A DNA stretch of 64,000 nt from Paenibacillus rhizophilus. Its GTDB lineage: Bacteria > Bacillota > Bacilli > Paenibacillales > Paenibacillaceae. The notes below the pieces were generated by a model. That model searched no databases. It saw only the letters and a list, made by a program, of their open reading frames with translations, and was not told the DNA's origin. This document shows positions 1 to 7,981 of this stretch, one piece after another. The position numbers were made by a program, and so were the translations under genes. The stretch spans positions 62,001-126,000 of the forward strand of contig NZ_RQPI01000002.1 in assembly GCF_003854965.1 (NCBI RefSeq). The letters run 5' to 3'. Position 1 is the stretch's first letter, and each line of letters starts with the position of its first letter.

Positions 1-765
1 GCGGGCAACTTGTTCCAACTGCTCAATGACGTCCTGGTAATCCGTAAACACAGCGCCAAAATCAATTTCGGGCCGGGAAATTAGTATTACCTGTATGCCC
101 AACTTCAGCGCGGCTTCAATCTTCTCATCGACAGCCCCGGTTTTGCCGCTCTCTTTCGTGACCATCACCGTTGTGCCGTACTGCCGGTAAAGAGCTTCAT
201 TCAGCTCCCGGGAAAACGGCCCTTGCAGGGCAATGATGTTTTTTTGCTCGACGCCGAGCTCTTCGCATTTCTCCATATTATCGCGCCGGGGCAGCATGCG
301 GGCCACCAGGCGGATGTCCGGATCTCCCAGCAGATGCTTTGCAAAAATATGCAGCGTCTTACCGCCGGTAGTCAGCATAACGGAACCCTTGCGTTTCTTT
401 GCTTCTGCCGCCGCCTCTTCATAGGATGGCACGACCGTTAGCTTTGGATCATCACCGTAGACTAAGGACGCCCGTTCAAAACGAATATAGGGAATACCGG
501 CCTCTTTCGCGGCTTCCATCGCATTCCTGTGCGCTTCTTCGGCAAACGGATGGCTCGCGTCAACAATGGCCTTGACTTCTTCCCGGCGTATCAGCGTCAC
601 GATTTCATCCTTGGGCAGACGCCCGACCCGTACGGGCAGATTGGCTTCCTGCAAGCTTTTCGCCGCATTATCGGTAACAACCGATGTCAATATTTCAAAT
701 CCGTTCTGTTGTATCAAGGCAGCGAGTTCTCTCGCATCACTTGTACCGCAAAGGGCAAAAATCAT
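1..765 (-). CDS. cbiJ: Precorrin-6A reductase CbiJ/CobK (partial, 3' end outside window)
   Basis: The 255 codons in the window read without a stop to base 1, so only the C-terminal end is missing; the family is about 250-260 residues, so nearly all is here. The reading starts MIFALCGTSDARELA, a dinucleotide-binding start, followed by the family hallmark DASHPFAEEAHRNA near residue 75 and a C-terminal VTKESGKTGAVDEK stretch. The enzyme reduces the macrocycle of precorrin-6A (or cobalt-precorrin-6A) with NAD(P)H in corrin synthesis. The start at 765 has an AGGAGG ribosome site just upstream and lies 42 bases after the cbiX stop, so it is part of the same cobalamin operon. The cobalt (anaerobic) form is inferred from the neighbours. 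Confidence 0.88.
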   Translation of the reverse strand, partial: MIFALCGTSDARELAALIQQNGFEILTSVVTDNAAKSLQEANLPVRVGRLPKDEIVTLIRREEVKAIVDASHPFAEEAHRNAMEAAKEAGIPYIRFERASLVYGDDPKLTVVPSYEEAAAEAKKRKGSVMLTTGGKTLHIFAKHLLGDPDIRLVARMLPRRDNMEKCEELGVEQKNIIALQGPFSRELNEALYRQYGTTVMVTKESGKTGAVDEKIEAALKLGIQVILISRPEIDFGAVFTDYQDVIEQLEQVAR

Positions 766-807
766 ATCGCTTCCTCCTCTAGATGTTCCTGATGCCCTTT
801 TGCGCGG

Positions 808-1812
808 CTATGATCCCACATGATGGTGATCATGGTCGTGATCATGGTCGTGATGATGTTCGTCATGATCGTGCCCATGCTCGTGGCAGTGCCCGTGGTG
901 GTGGTGATGTCCATGATCGTGGTCGTGATGGTGGTCGTGTCCGTGATTATGCCCGTGATCGTGATGATGGTGATGATGCTCGTGATCGGCCGCGGCCGCC
1001 ACACGGTACTGACACATATCGCAGTTCATAAAAGCCTGCCCTTCCACCGCTTCGGCAACACGATCGAGCAGCGCTTCAACCAGTTTCGGATGAAAGCCGA
1101 AATACCCGGCAAGTTCTACGGTGATACCCGGGTGCAGTCCGGCAAACTCCGCTGTCATTTCCTCAATGCGCTTAATCAAGATTCCTGTAAACAGGAAATA
1201 AGGAAGGACGAATATCTTTTTTGCTCCAAGACGTAAGACTCTTTCCAGGCCATCCTCAAAGGTAGGCTCCGTAACGCCAATAAAGCAGTTTTCCACCCAT
1301 TTGACAGGAAGCCGCTCCCACAGAAGACGGGTCATCTTAAAAAAATCGCCGTTGGCATCGCCGTCGCTGCTCCCCCTGCCGATAAGCAGAACGGCCGTTT
1401 CCGGTTCACGCAGTTTTTGTTCTATCGGCAGCTCCGGGCTGTCGTTTGTAAAGCCGGCTGCCGACATACGGGAGGTCAGGATATCCATCACCTTTTGATG
1501 AACGCCAATCGGACGCCCGTAGACGAATTCCACGGCAGGATAAAGCTTTTTGGCTCGATCAATCTCAAAAGGGATATGAATTTTGGCATGACCCGCCGCA
1601 AACAGCATGATCGGAATGACGATAACCCGGGCGGCTCCCTGTTCGACACAGCGGGCTATTCCCCGGGCAATATCAGGCTGCACAAACTCCAAAAAGCAGG
1701 TCTCTATCTTATATTGAGGCGCTGCCTGGCGCACTGTATCGGCAAACTGCAGCAGCTCCTCATTCCCTTCGGGGTCCCGGCTTCCATGACCCACCAATAA
1801 TATCGCGTCCAT
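808..1812 (-). CDS. cbiX: Sirohydrochlorin cobaltochelatase CbiX with histidine-rich tail
   Basis: Inserts Co2+ into sirohydrochlorin, the committing step of the anaerobic B12 route. Two CbiX-type halves are visible: the first begins MDAILLVGHGSRDPEGNEE, the second contains LLIGRGSSDGDAN near residue 140. After them comes FMNCDMCQYR, an M-x-C-x-x-C motif like the one that holds an Fe-S cluster in Bacillus megaterium CbiX. The last 50 or so residues are mostly His, Asp and Gly, a likely metal-storing tail. I chose the ATG at 1812, which has GAGGAGG seven bases upstream, over the in-frame ATG at 1827. The gene begins 20 bases after cbiH60 stops. The tail is encoded by a near-repetitive CAT/GAT/GGT tract (about 815-990). 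Confidence 0.93.
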   Translation of the reverse strand: MDAILLVGHGSRDPEGNEELLQFADTVRQAAPQYKIETCFLEFVQPDIARGIARCVEQGAARVIVIPIMLFAAGHAKIHIPFEIDRAKKLYPAVEFVYGRPIGVHQKVMDILTSRMSAAGFTNDSPELPIEQKLREPETAVLLIGRGSSDGDANGDFFKMTRLLWERLPVKWVENCFIGVTEPTFEDGLERVLRLGAKKIFVLPYFLFTGILIKRIEEMTAEFAGLHPGITVELAGYFGFHPKLVEALLDRVAEAVEGQAFMNCDMCQYRVAAAADHEHHHHHHDHGHNHGHDHHHDHDHGHHHHHGHCHEHGHDHDEHHHDHDHDHDHHHVGS

Positions 1813-1832
1813 CTTATTCCTCCTCATGATTG

Positions 1833-3515
1833 TTAATCTCCGCAGACCGCATCTGCCACAGCAACGATAGCCTGCTCCTGATGCCTGAACCCGGCAACCG
1901 TCCCCACACGTTTAAAAAACTTATGGAACCTTTCACCCGGAAAAGCATTGTCTGTGTATTCCCGGAAAATCCGTTCCACTGTATCTATAATTTGATTCGC
2001 CTCAATGCCTTCGGCCACAGGCTGCCCCGGATGAGCGCCCCGCCCGATCGTCTTTCCGCCCAGGAACAGATCATACGCCCCTTTGCGGTACACAATGCCG
2101 ATATCCTCCAGCACAGCCCCGTAACAGGCCATACCGCAGCCGTTAAAACCGATTTTAAATTCTTTGGGTGTCTTCAATCCGCCAATGGCGCGGTTCAGCT
2201 CTTCCGCGACGGGGATGGACCCGTCTTTCTCCAAATTGCAGAAATCACAGGCTTTAATCTGCGCAACATCGCCAACCGGGAAGACCAGCAGCTTCTCCGC
2301 TTTAAGCTCTGCGACGACCCGCTCAGGATCGCCCCCAGGGATGCGCAGAATGATTTGGTGATGCGGGGTATACTCCATTTCCCCCTGTTCACCTGCGATT
2401 TCTGCAAGCGATGCCATTTGACGCGCGGTGAATTTTTTATTCGCGATGCCCGGCGTCACTCCCACTTCAAAAAGGGCGGACGGATTTCCGGTGACAGAGT
2501 GTGCCGATTCGGAACCCGCGTGGCCCCCGGAGACGATGCCTTTTGCCTCAAGGATTTGCAGCGCCTCCATAGCCGCTTCGAGCGGGCTTGATGAACTCGG
2601 GCTGTAAGAGTAAGAGGACGGTGCCGGGAAATCAGGCTGGACGGGCTCTGCTCCCTCACTCTCTCCGGCCTGTTCCTTCGCCCCCAGAGACCACGGCTCC
2701 GCTTCCACTTTCAGGCGCTCGCTGGGCCTTAGTCTCTGCTCTTCCGAGTCCAGCGTATATTTCCGTTGGTAGCCTCTCGGCGTAATCATTAAGCCGTCAT
2801 AGACCACCGTCGTGGAGTTGCCGATAATAACCGTGGTAAGCATCCCGATCTCGTGCTCCAGCATGTCCGCCAAGGTGGTTAGCACGACTTGCTGCCGATC
2901 CCGGTAAGCGCTCTTCACCAGGCCCACCGGCGTGTCCGCGGAACGGTGCTCCAGCAAAATCCGCTGAGTCTCAGCAATCTGCCGGGTACGCCTTCCGCTT
3001 CTCGGATTATAAAGTGCGATCACAAAATCTGCTGCAGCAGCCGCTTCCACGCGTTTGGCTATGGTATCCCAGGGGGTTAAATGATCACTTAGGCTGATCG
3101 TACAGGCATCATGCATAATTGGCGCCCCAAGGAGCGCGGCGCAGGAGTTGATCGAGGATATTCCGGGAATAACTTCTACTTCCACTCCCCCCTCGGCATT
3201 CCATTTCTTTTCTATCAACACTTCATAGATTAGTCCGGCCATTCCGTATACCCCGGCATCACCACTGGAAATAACCGCAACCGTCCTTCCCATATACGCC
3301 TGCCGTACAGCTTCCTGAGCGCGGCTCACTTCTTCCGTCATGCTGGTTCTTACGATTTCCTGAGTGGTCAGAAGGCCCCGGATCAAATCCACATAGGTGT
3401 TGTAGCCTATGATGACTTCGCTTTCCTCGATTGCCCTGCGGGCACGATCCGTAATATGTTCAAAAGCGCCCGGGCCAAACCCGATCACAAGCAGTTTGCC
3501 TCTCTTCTTTTCCAT
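1833..3515 (-). CDS. cbiH60: CbiH60-type precorrin-3B C17-methyltransferase fused to an Fe-S domain
   Basis: The N-terminal 240 residues are a CobJ/CbiH tetrapyrrole methylase: VIGFGPGAFEHITDRA near the start, then GDAGVYGMAGL and IPGISSINSCAALLGAP. A Pro/Ser-rich linker (about 280-315) leads to a C-terminal domain of about 240 residues resembling a nitrite/sulfite-reductase half, with KACDFCN and GFNGCGMACYG supplying a C-x2-C ... C-x3-C set for a 4Fe-4S cluster. This is the arrangement known as CbiH60 in Bacillus megaterium, which carries out C17 methylation and ring contraction in the anaerobic pathway. I chose the ATG at 3515 because GAGGAGG lies eight bases upstream; an ATG at 3542 has no such site. 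About 100 bases separate it from cobT. Confidence 0.93.
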   Translation of the reverse strand: MEKKRGKLLVIGFGPGAFEHITDRARRAIEESEVIIGYNTYVDLIRGLLTTQEIVRTSMTEEVSRAQEAVRQAYMGRTVAVISSGDAGVYGMAGLIYEVLIEKKWNAEGGVEVEVIPGISSINSCAALLGAPIMHDACTISLSDHLTPWDTIAKRVEAAAAADFVIALYNPRSGRRTRQIAETQRILLEHRSADTPVGLVKSAYRDRQQVVLTTLADMLEHEIGMLTTVIIGNSTTVVYDGLMITPRGYQRKYTLDSEEQRLRPSERLKVEAEPWSLGAKEQAGESEGAEPVQPDFPAPSSYSYSPSSSSPLEAAMEALQILEAKGIVSGGHAGSESAHSVTGNPSALFEVGVTPGIANKKFTARQMASLAEIAGEQGEMEYTPHHQIILRIPGGDPERVVAELKAEKLLVFPVGDVAQIKACDFCNLEKDGSIPVAEELNRAIGGLKTPKEFKIGFNGCGMACYGAVLEDIGIVYRKGAYDLFLGGKTIGRGAHPGQPVAEGIEANQIIDTVERIFREYTDNAFPGERFHKFFKRVGTVAGFRHQEQAIVAVADAVCGD

Positions 3516-3644
3516 TCGTGCTGCCTCCTCTGTATGAAACAACTATCCCCGTAACGCCAAGCTTTCCTTAGAGGAAGCCTCATTCGTAGACTCACCTTCC
3601 CGGGATCGGTTTAACCTGAGTATCCTGCTGCACCCGGAGCCGGA

Positions 3645-4754
3645 TCACTCAACCGCAAGGCCGAATTCATCTTCTTCAGGGGCCGGACTCGGGATACCGA
3701 GATCTTCAAATGTGGCCATCTTCGATACCAGATGTACAGCCGATTCGATTACAGGCAGGGCCAGCGCGGCTCCTGTCCCTTCTCCAAGGCGCATGTCCAG
3801 GTACAGCAAAGGCTTCAGCCCAAGCTCATCAAGAACGATACGGTGTGCCGGTTCAACGGACAAATGGGAAGCGAATAAATAATCCCGGCAGCGGGGTTCG
3901 ATTCGGCAGGCAGTGAGAGCCGCTGCGCCTGTAATAACCCCGTCAACGACCACCGGAACCCTGCGGGCCGCCGCCCCCAATATCACGCCTGCCAGCCCGG
4001 CGATTTCGAGTCCCCCTACTTTTGCGAGCACGTCGACAGCGTCACCCGGATTAGGCCGGTTGACCTCTATCGCCTGTTCGATCACCTTCGTTTTGGCGGC
4101 TAAGGCTTCGTCGTTGATGCCGGTCCCCCTTCCGGTGATCCGTTCCGCCGGTTGGTCAGTGAACACCGCCGTCATGGCGCTGCTTGGAGTCGTGTTGCCG
4201 ATGCCCATTTCCCCTAAACCGATCACTTCGATCCCTTTATCGGCAAGCCCGTAAGCCATATCAATCCCGACGTGGATCGCGGCAACCGCTTCTTCTTTGG
4301 TCATCGCCGGCCCTTTGGCCATATTGGCCGTTCCCGGGCGGACTTTCCGCGAAACTACACCTTCCGGCAGGTCTGTCAGCACAGTCCCGATATCGACAAC
4401 GTGAACCTCCGCCCCCGCTTGCTGTGCGAGCACATTAACAGCGGCGCTTTGACGAATAAAATTCGCCATCATCAGCCCTGTAACTTCCTGCGGATAGGCG
4501 CTGACGCCTTCCTGAACGACACCATGATCGCCGCACATCACGATAATCGCTTTATTTTCCACACTCGGCTGCACACTGCCCGTTATACCGGCAAGCCTTA
4601 CAGCGATCTCCTCCAGGCGGCCGAGACTCCCCAAGGGTTTGGTCAAGTTGTTGACGCGTCTTCTCATTTGATGCATCGATACAATATTCAGCCGTTCAAT
4701 CTCATTGATCACGTGTAATAATTTTTCCAAGAAAATCACAATCCCTTCTACCAT
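3645..4754 (-). CDS. cobT: Nicotinate-nucleotide:dimethylbenzimidazole phosphoribosyltransferase CobT
   Basis: Makes alpha-ribazole phosphate for the lower loop of cobalamin. Family signatures are LTKPLGSLGRLEEIA near the N-terminus, IVMCGDHGVVQEGVSAYP, GEMGIGNTTPSSAM, and near the end YLDMRLGEGTGAAL, which holds the glutamate thought to be the catalytic base. An upstream in-frame ATG at 4811 lies inside the riboswitch terminator hairpin and is rejected. The start is one of ATG 4754, a GTG at 4739 or a TTG at 4730; an AGAAGGG stretch sits just before the latter two, so 4754 is the outer bound. First gene of the cobalamin operon. Confidence 0.9.
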   Translation of the reverse strand: MVEGIVIFLEKLLHVINEIERLNIVSMHQMRRRVNNLTKPLGSLGRLEEIAVRLAGITGSVQPSVENKAIIVMCGDHGVVQEGVSAYPQEVTGLMMANFIRQSAAVNVLAQQAGAEVHVVDIGTVLTDLPEGVVSRKVRPGTANMAKGPAMTKEEAVAAIHVGIDMAYGLADKGIEVIGLGEMGIGNTTPSSAMTAVFTDQPAERITGRGTGINDEALAAKTKVIEQAIEVNRPNPGDAVDVLAKVGGLEIAGLAGVILGAAARRVPVVVDGVITGAAALTACRIEPRCRDYLFASHLSVEPAHRIVLDELGLKPLLYLDMRLGEGTGAALALPVIESAVHLVSKMATFEDLGIPSPAPEEDEFGLAVE

Positions 4755-4786
4755 CTTAGAGACATATGTAACAAAATTTGAGAAAC

Positions 4787-4828
4787 AAAAAAAAGCACTC
4801 CCTACACACAAAAAGAGCGTAGAAGTGC
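4787..4828 (-). terminator. Rho-independent terminator of the B12 riboswitch
   Basis: On the minus strand a stem of GCACTTCTAC pairing imperfectly with GTAGGGAGTGC is followed by eight T. It sits between the riboswitch aptamer and cobT, so it is the likely expression platform: B12 binding would favour termination and shut the operon. Confidence 0.82.
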
Positions 4829-4892
4829 CGTTAATCGCCGAAATACAAGCGTGCTCCCCCTTCCTATCCTCGTAGGTTAGTCGTGCTGTTGA

Positions 4893-5075
4893 AAAAAGGC
4901 AGGTCTCCTGACTTGTGGATCAGACGCAAAAACCAAAATCATAATGACTCGGTTGCTTAAGCCTTCCCATTTGACACAGTGGCTTAAAGCTTGCTCTCCA
5001 TTTACAGTGGCGGGACCGCGACGGACTTTCACCGTTCTTCCCTTTTAAGAAACGCCTCAGCGTTTCACCTTTTTC
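4893..5075 (-). ncRNA. Cobalamin riboswitch
   Basis: On the minus strand the sequence shows the conserved blocks of the class: GGTGAAAGTCCG, GCGGTCCCGCCACTGTAA, a purine-rich core containing GGAGAGCAAGC, and the B12 box AAGTCAGGAGACCTGCC at 4898-4914. A terminator hairpin and cobT follow. This predicts repression of the whole cobT-cbiH60-cbiX-cbiJ operon by adenosylcobalamin or a related cobamide. Confidence 0.95.
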
Positions 5076-5116
5076 TCCATATGATGTTGTAGACAAGATA
5101 TGCTTACAGTACGCCT

Positions 5117-5146
5117 ATTATAACTTGAGATTTAAAGAGAAGTCTA
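5117..5146 (-). promoter_or_regulatory. Probable sigma-A promoter of the cobalamin operon
   Basis: Minus strand TATAAT at 5122-5117 with TAGACT at 5146-5141 and an 18-base spacer. It places the transcript start about 30-40 bases before the riboswitch core. The -35 is weak, so the call rests mainly on the perfect -10 and the position. Confidence 0.55.
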
Positions 5147-5237
5147 TGAGTCTGCTTTCCAATTTATCCGTGAATTCGTCGGGGAATGGATCAACTCTCC
5201 CGGCACAAGGGAAGCTGAAACCCCACAATATAGTATA

Positions 5238-5281
5238 AGGGGTGTTCCCGGCAGCCATTTACACGGCTTAAGGACACCCCT
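5238..5281 (-). terminator. Hairpin after the SDR gene
   Basis: An AGGGGTGT/ACACCCCT stem with a long loop, 35 bases beyond the stop of the SDR gene. There is no clear T run on either strand, so it could end transcription weakly or only stabilise the 3' end. Confidence 0.4.
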
Positions 5282-5315
5282 CGAATCAGATATGAGATAA
5301 ACTGTGCATCTTAAT

Positions 5316-6206
5316 TCATTTTTTAACCCAACTGAACATCGGTTCTTCTGACGGATTCCAACCCAGCAAGTTTCTTGCATGTACCGCACGCACACGGCTG
5401 TTGGAAGCAATTGCAAAACGTGCCCAATCTCCAAGCTCTGCAATAGCATCGTCTACTGGCCAACTCACCGTTCTTCCTTCAAAACCGAGTGCCTCGCTGA
5501 CCGATTTTGCAATATCTTCGAACGACTCCTCCCCATTCTCAGCGAAGAAATAAGAAGAAGACGGAGCTTTTTCAAGAGCCAACAGATATAATTGGGCCAA
5601 GTCCCTGATATGAACATTGGACCAGCGGTTAACACCTTTTCCTACATAAATGCCTGCTCCCATTTCCTTCGATTTACGAATAATTTGAGGCAATTGATCG
5701 CTTTCTGTCGGTAATCCAAGCGCATCACCGTAAATCATGGAAGGAACTATGACAACGCTTCTCACCCAATCATCAATTCCGGCTTTACGCACAAGGTTGT
5801 TGATCGCTACACGATCTGCTCTGATATCCATGGGAACAAAAGGCGTTTCCTCGTTATAAATGTTCTCACTCTTAGAATCGCCACGCGCATCATCACCTAC
5901 CACGCTCGAACCGGAGGTATGCAAAAATGGTTTTCCACTGCCGCGCAATGCGGCAATAAACGTCTCGACGGCTGTCCGATGATCCGAGTCGGCTGTATGA
6001 ATAACCGCATCGCTTAACTGAGCGTATCGGGTTAGCACTTCCGTATCTTCCAGTGTTCCAAGCACGGGTTCAATGCCTATTTGCTTAAGGGGTTCTATCT
6101 TATTGGGATTGCGTACCAAACCGTAAACAATATGTCCTGCTTCAAGCAGCACCCTGGCCACTGATCCTCCAATATAGCCTGTAGCACCTGTAACAAATAC
6201 TTTCAT
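5316..6206 (-). CDS. NAD(P)-dependent epimerase/dehydratase family protein (atypical SDR)
   Basis: A Rossmann start MKVFVTGATGYIGGSVARVL with the GxxGxxG nucleotide-binding pattern, then DAVIHTADSD and LHTSGSSVVGDDARG in the positions where extended SDRs have their substrate pocket; the usual YxxxK pair is not obvious, as in many atypical SDRs. Length is 296 residues. Substrate unknown. I chose ATG 6206, preceded by GAGAGGGTAAGC, rather than the in-frame ATG at 6251, which lies in the 3' end of the upstream gene. It begins 28 bases after the DJ-1/PfpI stop, and both probably form one transcript. A detoxifying or redox role is a guess from the pairing. Confidence 0.85.
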   Translation of the reverse strand: MKVFVTGATGYIGGSVARVLLEAGHIVYGLVRNPNKIEPLKQIGIEPVLGTLEDTEVLTRYAQLSDAVIHTADSDHRTAVETFIAALRGSGKPFLHTSGSSVVGDDARGDSKSENIYNEETPFVPMDIRADRVAINNLVRKAGIDDWVRSVVIVPSMIYGDALGLPTESDQLPQIIRKSKEMGAGIYVGKGVNRWSNVHIRDLAQLYLLALEKAPSSSYFFAENGEESFEDIAKSVSEALGFEGRTVSWPVDDAIAELGDWARFAIASNSRVRAVHARNLLGWNPSEEPMFSWVKK

Positions 6207-6234
6207 GCTTACCCTCTCTTTTCCGTTTTTCGGA

Positions 6235-6894
6235 TTAACCCAGTTGTGCAATAACCGCCTTGGTTACAGCTAGCGTTGACTGCGGATTCTGGCCCGTAAT
6301 CAGATTGCCGTCCACCTCGAAATGAGAAGTCCAGTTCGGGGCGGCCACATAGATTGCACCCAAATCGCGAAGTTTGCTTTCCAGCAGGAATGGAAGATGT
6401 TTATCCAGCGTTGTTTGCGCCTCTTCCCGATCTGTAAAGGCATTAACACGTTTGCCGGCCACAAGCGGTTGACCGTTCGACAATGTAGCACCAACTAGCC
6501 CGGCCGGTCCGTGGCACACGGCAGCTACAATCTTGTTCCCTTCATAAAAATCACGCAGCAGCTTTTGAAGGGTAGAATTATCGGGAAGATCATACATCGT
6601 TCCGTGACCGCCCGGCAAGAAAATAGCATCGAAGCCTTCATCGGATACTTCATCAAGCTTTATCGTGTTTTCCAGATATTTTTGCGTATCCAAAATTTCT
6701 TGTGGAGTTTCGGCATCTACACTGCCCGGATCGACAGGAGCTTTTCCTCCAAGCGGACTTGCGACCGAAAGCTCATAGCCCTGTTTCGTAAATTCAATAT
6801 AGGCTTCGGCAAATTCAGACAGCCAAATCCCGGTCGATTTGCCTTCATGAACTTCCGTATGATTCGTTACGACGATCAACACTTTTTTTGCCAT
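6235..6894 (-). CDS. DJ-1/PfpI superfamily protein (type 1 glutamine amidotransferase-like)
   Basis: 219 residues with the family's nucleophile elbow AAVCHGPAGL near residue 130, preceded by IFLPGGHGTMYDLP, which supplies the conserved Gly-Gly-His. ASPLGGKAPVDPGS is also typical. Members act as glyoxalases, deglycases, chaperones or hydrolases; the close resemblance to the Hsp31-like branch suggests glyoxal or protein-damage handling, but the activity cannot be settled from sequence. It is followed directly by the SDR and preceded, 160 bases away on the same strand, by a LysR regulator that may control both. Confidence 0.88.
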   Translation of the reverse strand: MAKKVLIVVTNHTEVHEGKSTGIWLSEFAEAYIEFTKQGYELSVASPLGGKAPVDPGSVDAETPQEILDTQKYLENTIKLDEVSDEGFDAIFLPGGHGTMYDLPDNSTLQKLLRDFYEGNKIVAAVCHGPAGLVGATLSNGQPLVAGKRVNAFTDREEAQTTLDKHLPFLLESKLRDLGAIYVAAPNWTSHFEVDGNLITGQNPQSTLAVTKAVIAQLG

Positions 6895-7021
6895 TTTGTA
6901 TTGCCTCCAATATTAATATTTTGCTACCCCCTTATTCTAGTTGTGATTTTGATATAAGACAAATTATGAAATTTCAGATTATCCATAAATATATTTATAG
7001 ATCAGATCTCTTGAAAGAAAC

Positions 7022-7053
7022 AAAAAAGATCAACCAGATTATACTGGCCGATC
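7022..7053 (-). terminator. Terminator after the LysR gene
   Basis: Minus strand GATCGGCCAG/CTGGTTGATC stem followed by TTTTTT, starting directly after the LysR stop codon. It separates the regulator from the two genes downstream. Confidence 0.85.
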
Positions 7054-7054
7054 T

Positions 7055-7930
7055 TTATATATCTTCACGTATTACCGTCATCATCTCATGGATTTGAGGC
7101 AGATGTTTATGTTTCAGCTTATAGGCGAAATACAACTCATTTTTCACTTTTAAATCCTCAAAAATAACTTTTGTTCGTTCATTTGCCGAATTTCTTAATA
7201 GATATGTAGTGATAACGCTTAGACCCACACCATTTTCGATTGCCTTTAGAATGATATGTAAATTAGGAATAATATGGATAGGTCTGATTAGAGGGCGTTT
7301 TTTAAAGTGTTCTCTCCAAATTCTCCTTATAATCGGTAAATCCAGCCCATAGCTCATCCAATTTTGCGAAGACAGCCATTGTTCCTTTAACTCAAGGTCG
7401 TCTGTGTCCAGTACTTCAAAATCCTTGGGGGCAACAATGACAAATTCTTCATCCATTAATTTCAGATACTCAATGCCTGGAGTTTGATACCTTTTCGATG
7501 TAATGATGAGATCTACTTTATCTTCCTTCAGCAGTTCCAACAATTGATCGGCGGTTCCAAAATTTGAAATGGTGCGGATATTGTATTTATGCAGTCTAGG
7601 GAGGATTTTTTCAGTATAAAACTCGTGTGCAGTTCCTATCTTTATGACTGTAAACGTAGGTAAAGAAGCCGATTTGAAATTCATCGTGGTCTCCTCCAAA
7701 GACTCGATTAGCGGAGCCAACTGTGAATATAACTCCTTCCCCCGTTCAGTCGGAAACATTTTCCTCGAAGTTCTGATGAATAAATCTTCACCAACCTCGG
7801 CTTCCAAGGCAGCTAAGTGTTGGCTCATTGCCGGTTGTGTCATCATCCGCGCCTTGGCGGCTTCGGACACAGAGTTGTGCTTATAGATAGTACAAAAGCT
7901 TCTGTACCACTCAAAATCGACCATATCCAA
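7055..7930 (-). CDS. LysR-family transcriptional regulator
   Basis: 291 residues. The N-terminal winged helix-turn-helix is plain: SVSEAAKARMMTQPAMSQHL near residues 18-37, followed by LEAEVGEDLFIRTSRKMFPT. The rest is a periplasmic-binding-like effector domain (about 90-290). LysR proteins bind a small-molecule inducer and usually control adjacent genes; the DJ-1/PfpI and SDR genes immediately downstream on the same strand are the natural candidates, though LysR targets are more often divergent. No T-N11-A box was identified with confidence. Confidence 0.88.
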   Translation of the reverse strand: MDMVDFEWYRSFCTIYKHNSVSEAAKARMMTQPAMSQHLAALEAEVGEDLFIRTSRKMFPTERGKELYSQLAPLIESLEETTMNFKSASLPTFTVIKIGTAHEFYTEKILPRLHKYNIRTISNFGTADQLLELLKEDKVDLIITSKRYQTPGIEYLKLMDEEFVIVAPKDFEVLDTDDLELKEQWLSSQNWMSYGLDLPIIRRIWREHFKKRPLIRPIHIIPNLHIILKAIENGVGLSVITTYLLRNSANERTKVIFEDLKVKNELYFAYKLKHKHLPQIHEMMTVIREDI

Positions 7931-7981
7931 AGCCCCCTTTGCTTTGACGCAGACACCTAAAATCCTGATAATAATCGATTA

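Noticed and set aside
815..990. Possible CRISPR or tandem repeat array
   Set aside because: The unit is only three to six bases and codes for His/Asp in cbiX; there are no unique spacers.
820..1236. Plus-strand frames rich in Val, Met, Asp or Arg over the cbiX tail
   Set aside because: They are the antisense of the CAT/GAT repeats of the histidine tail, not genes.
4755..4811. Longer cobT start at 4811
   Set aside because: It would start inside the riboswitch terminator hairpin and add residues not found in the family.
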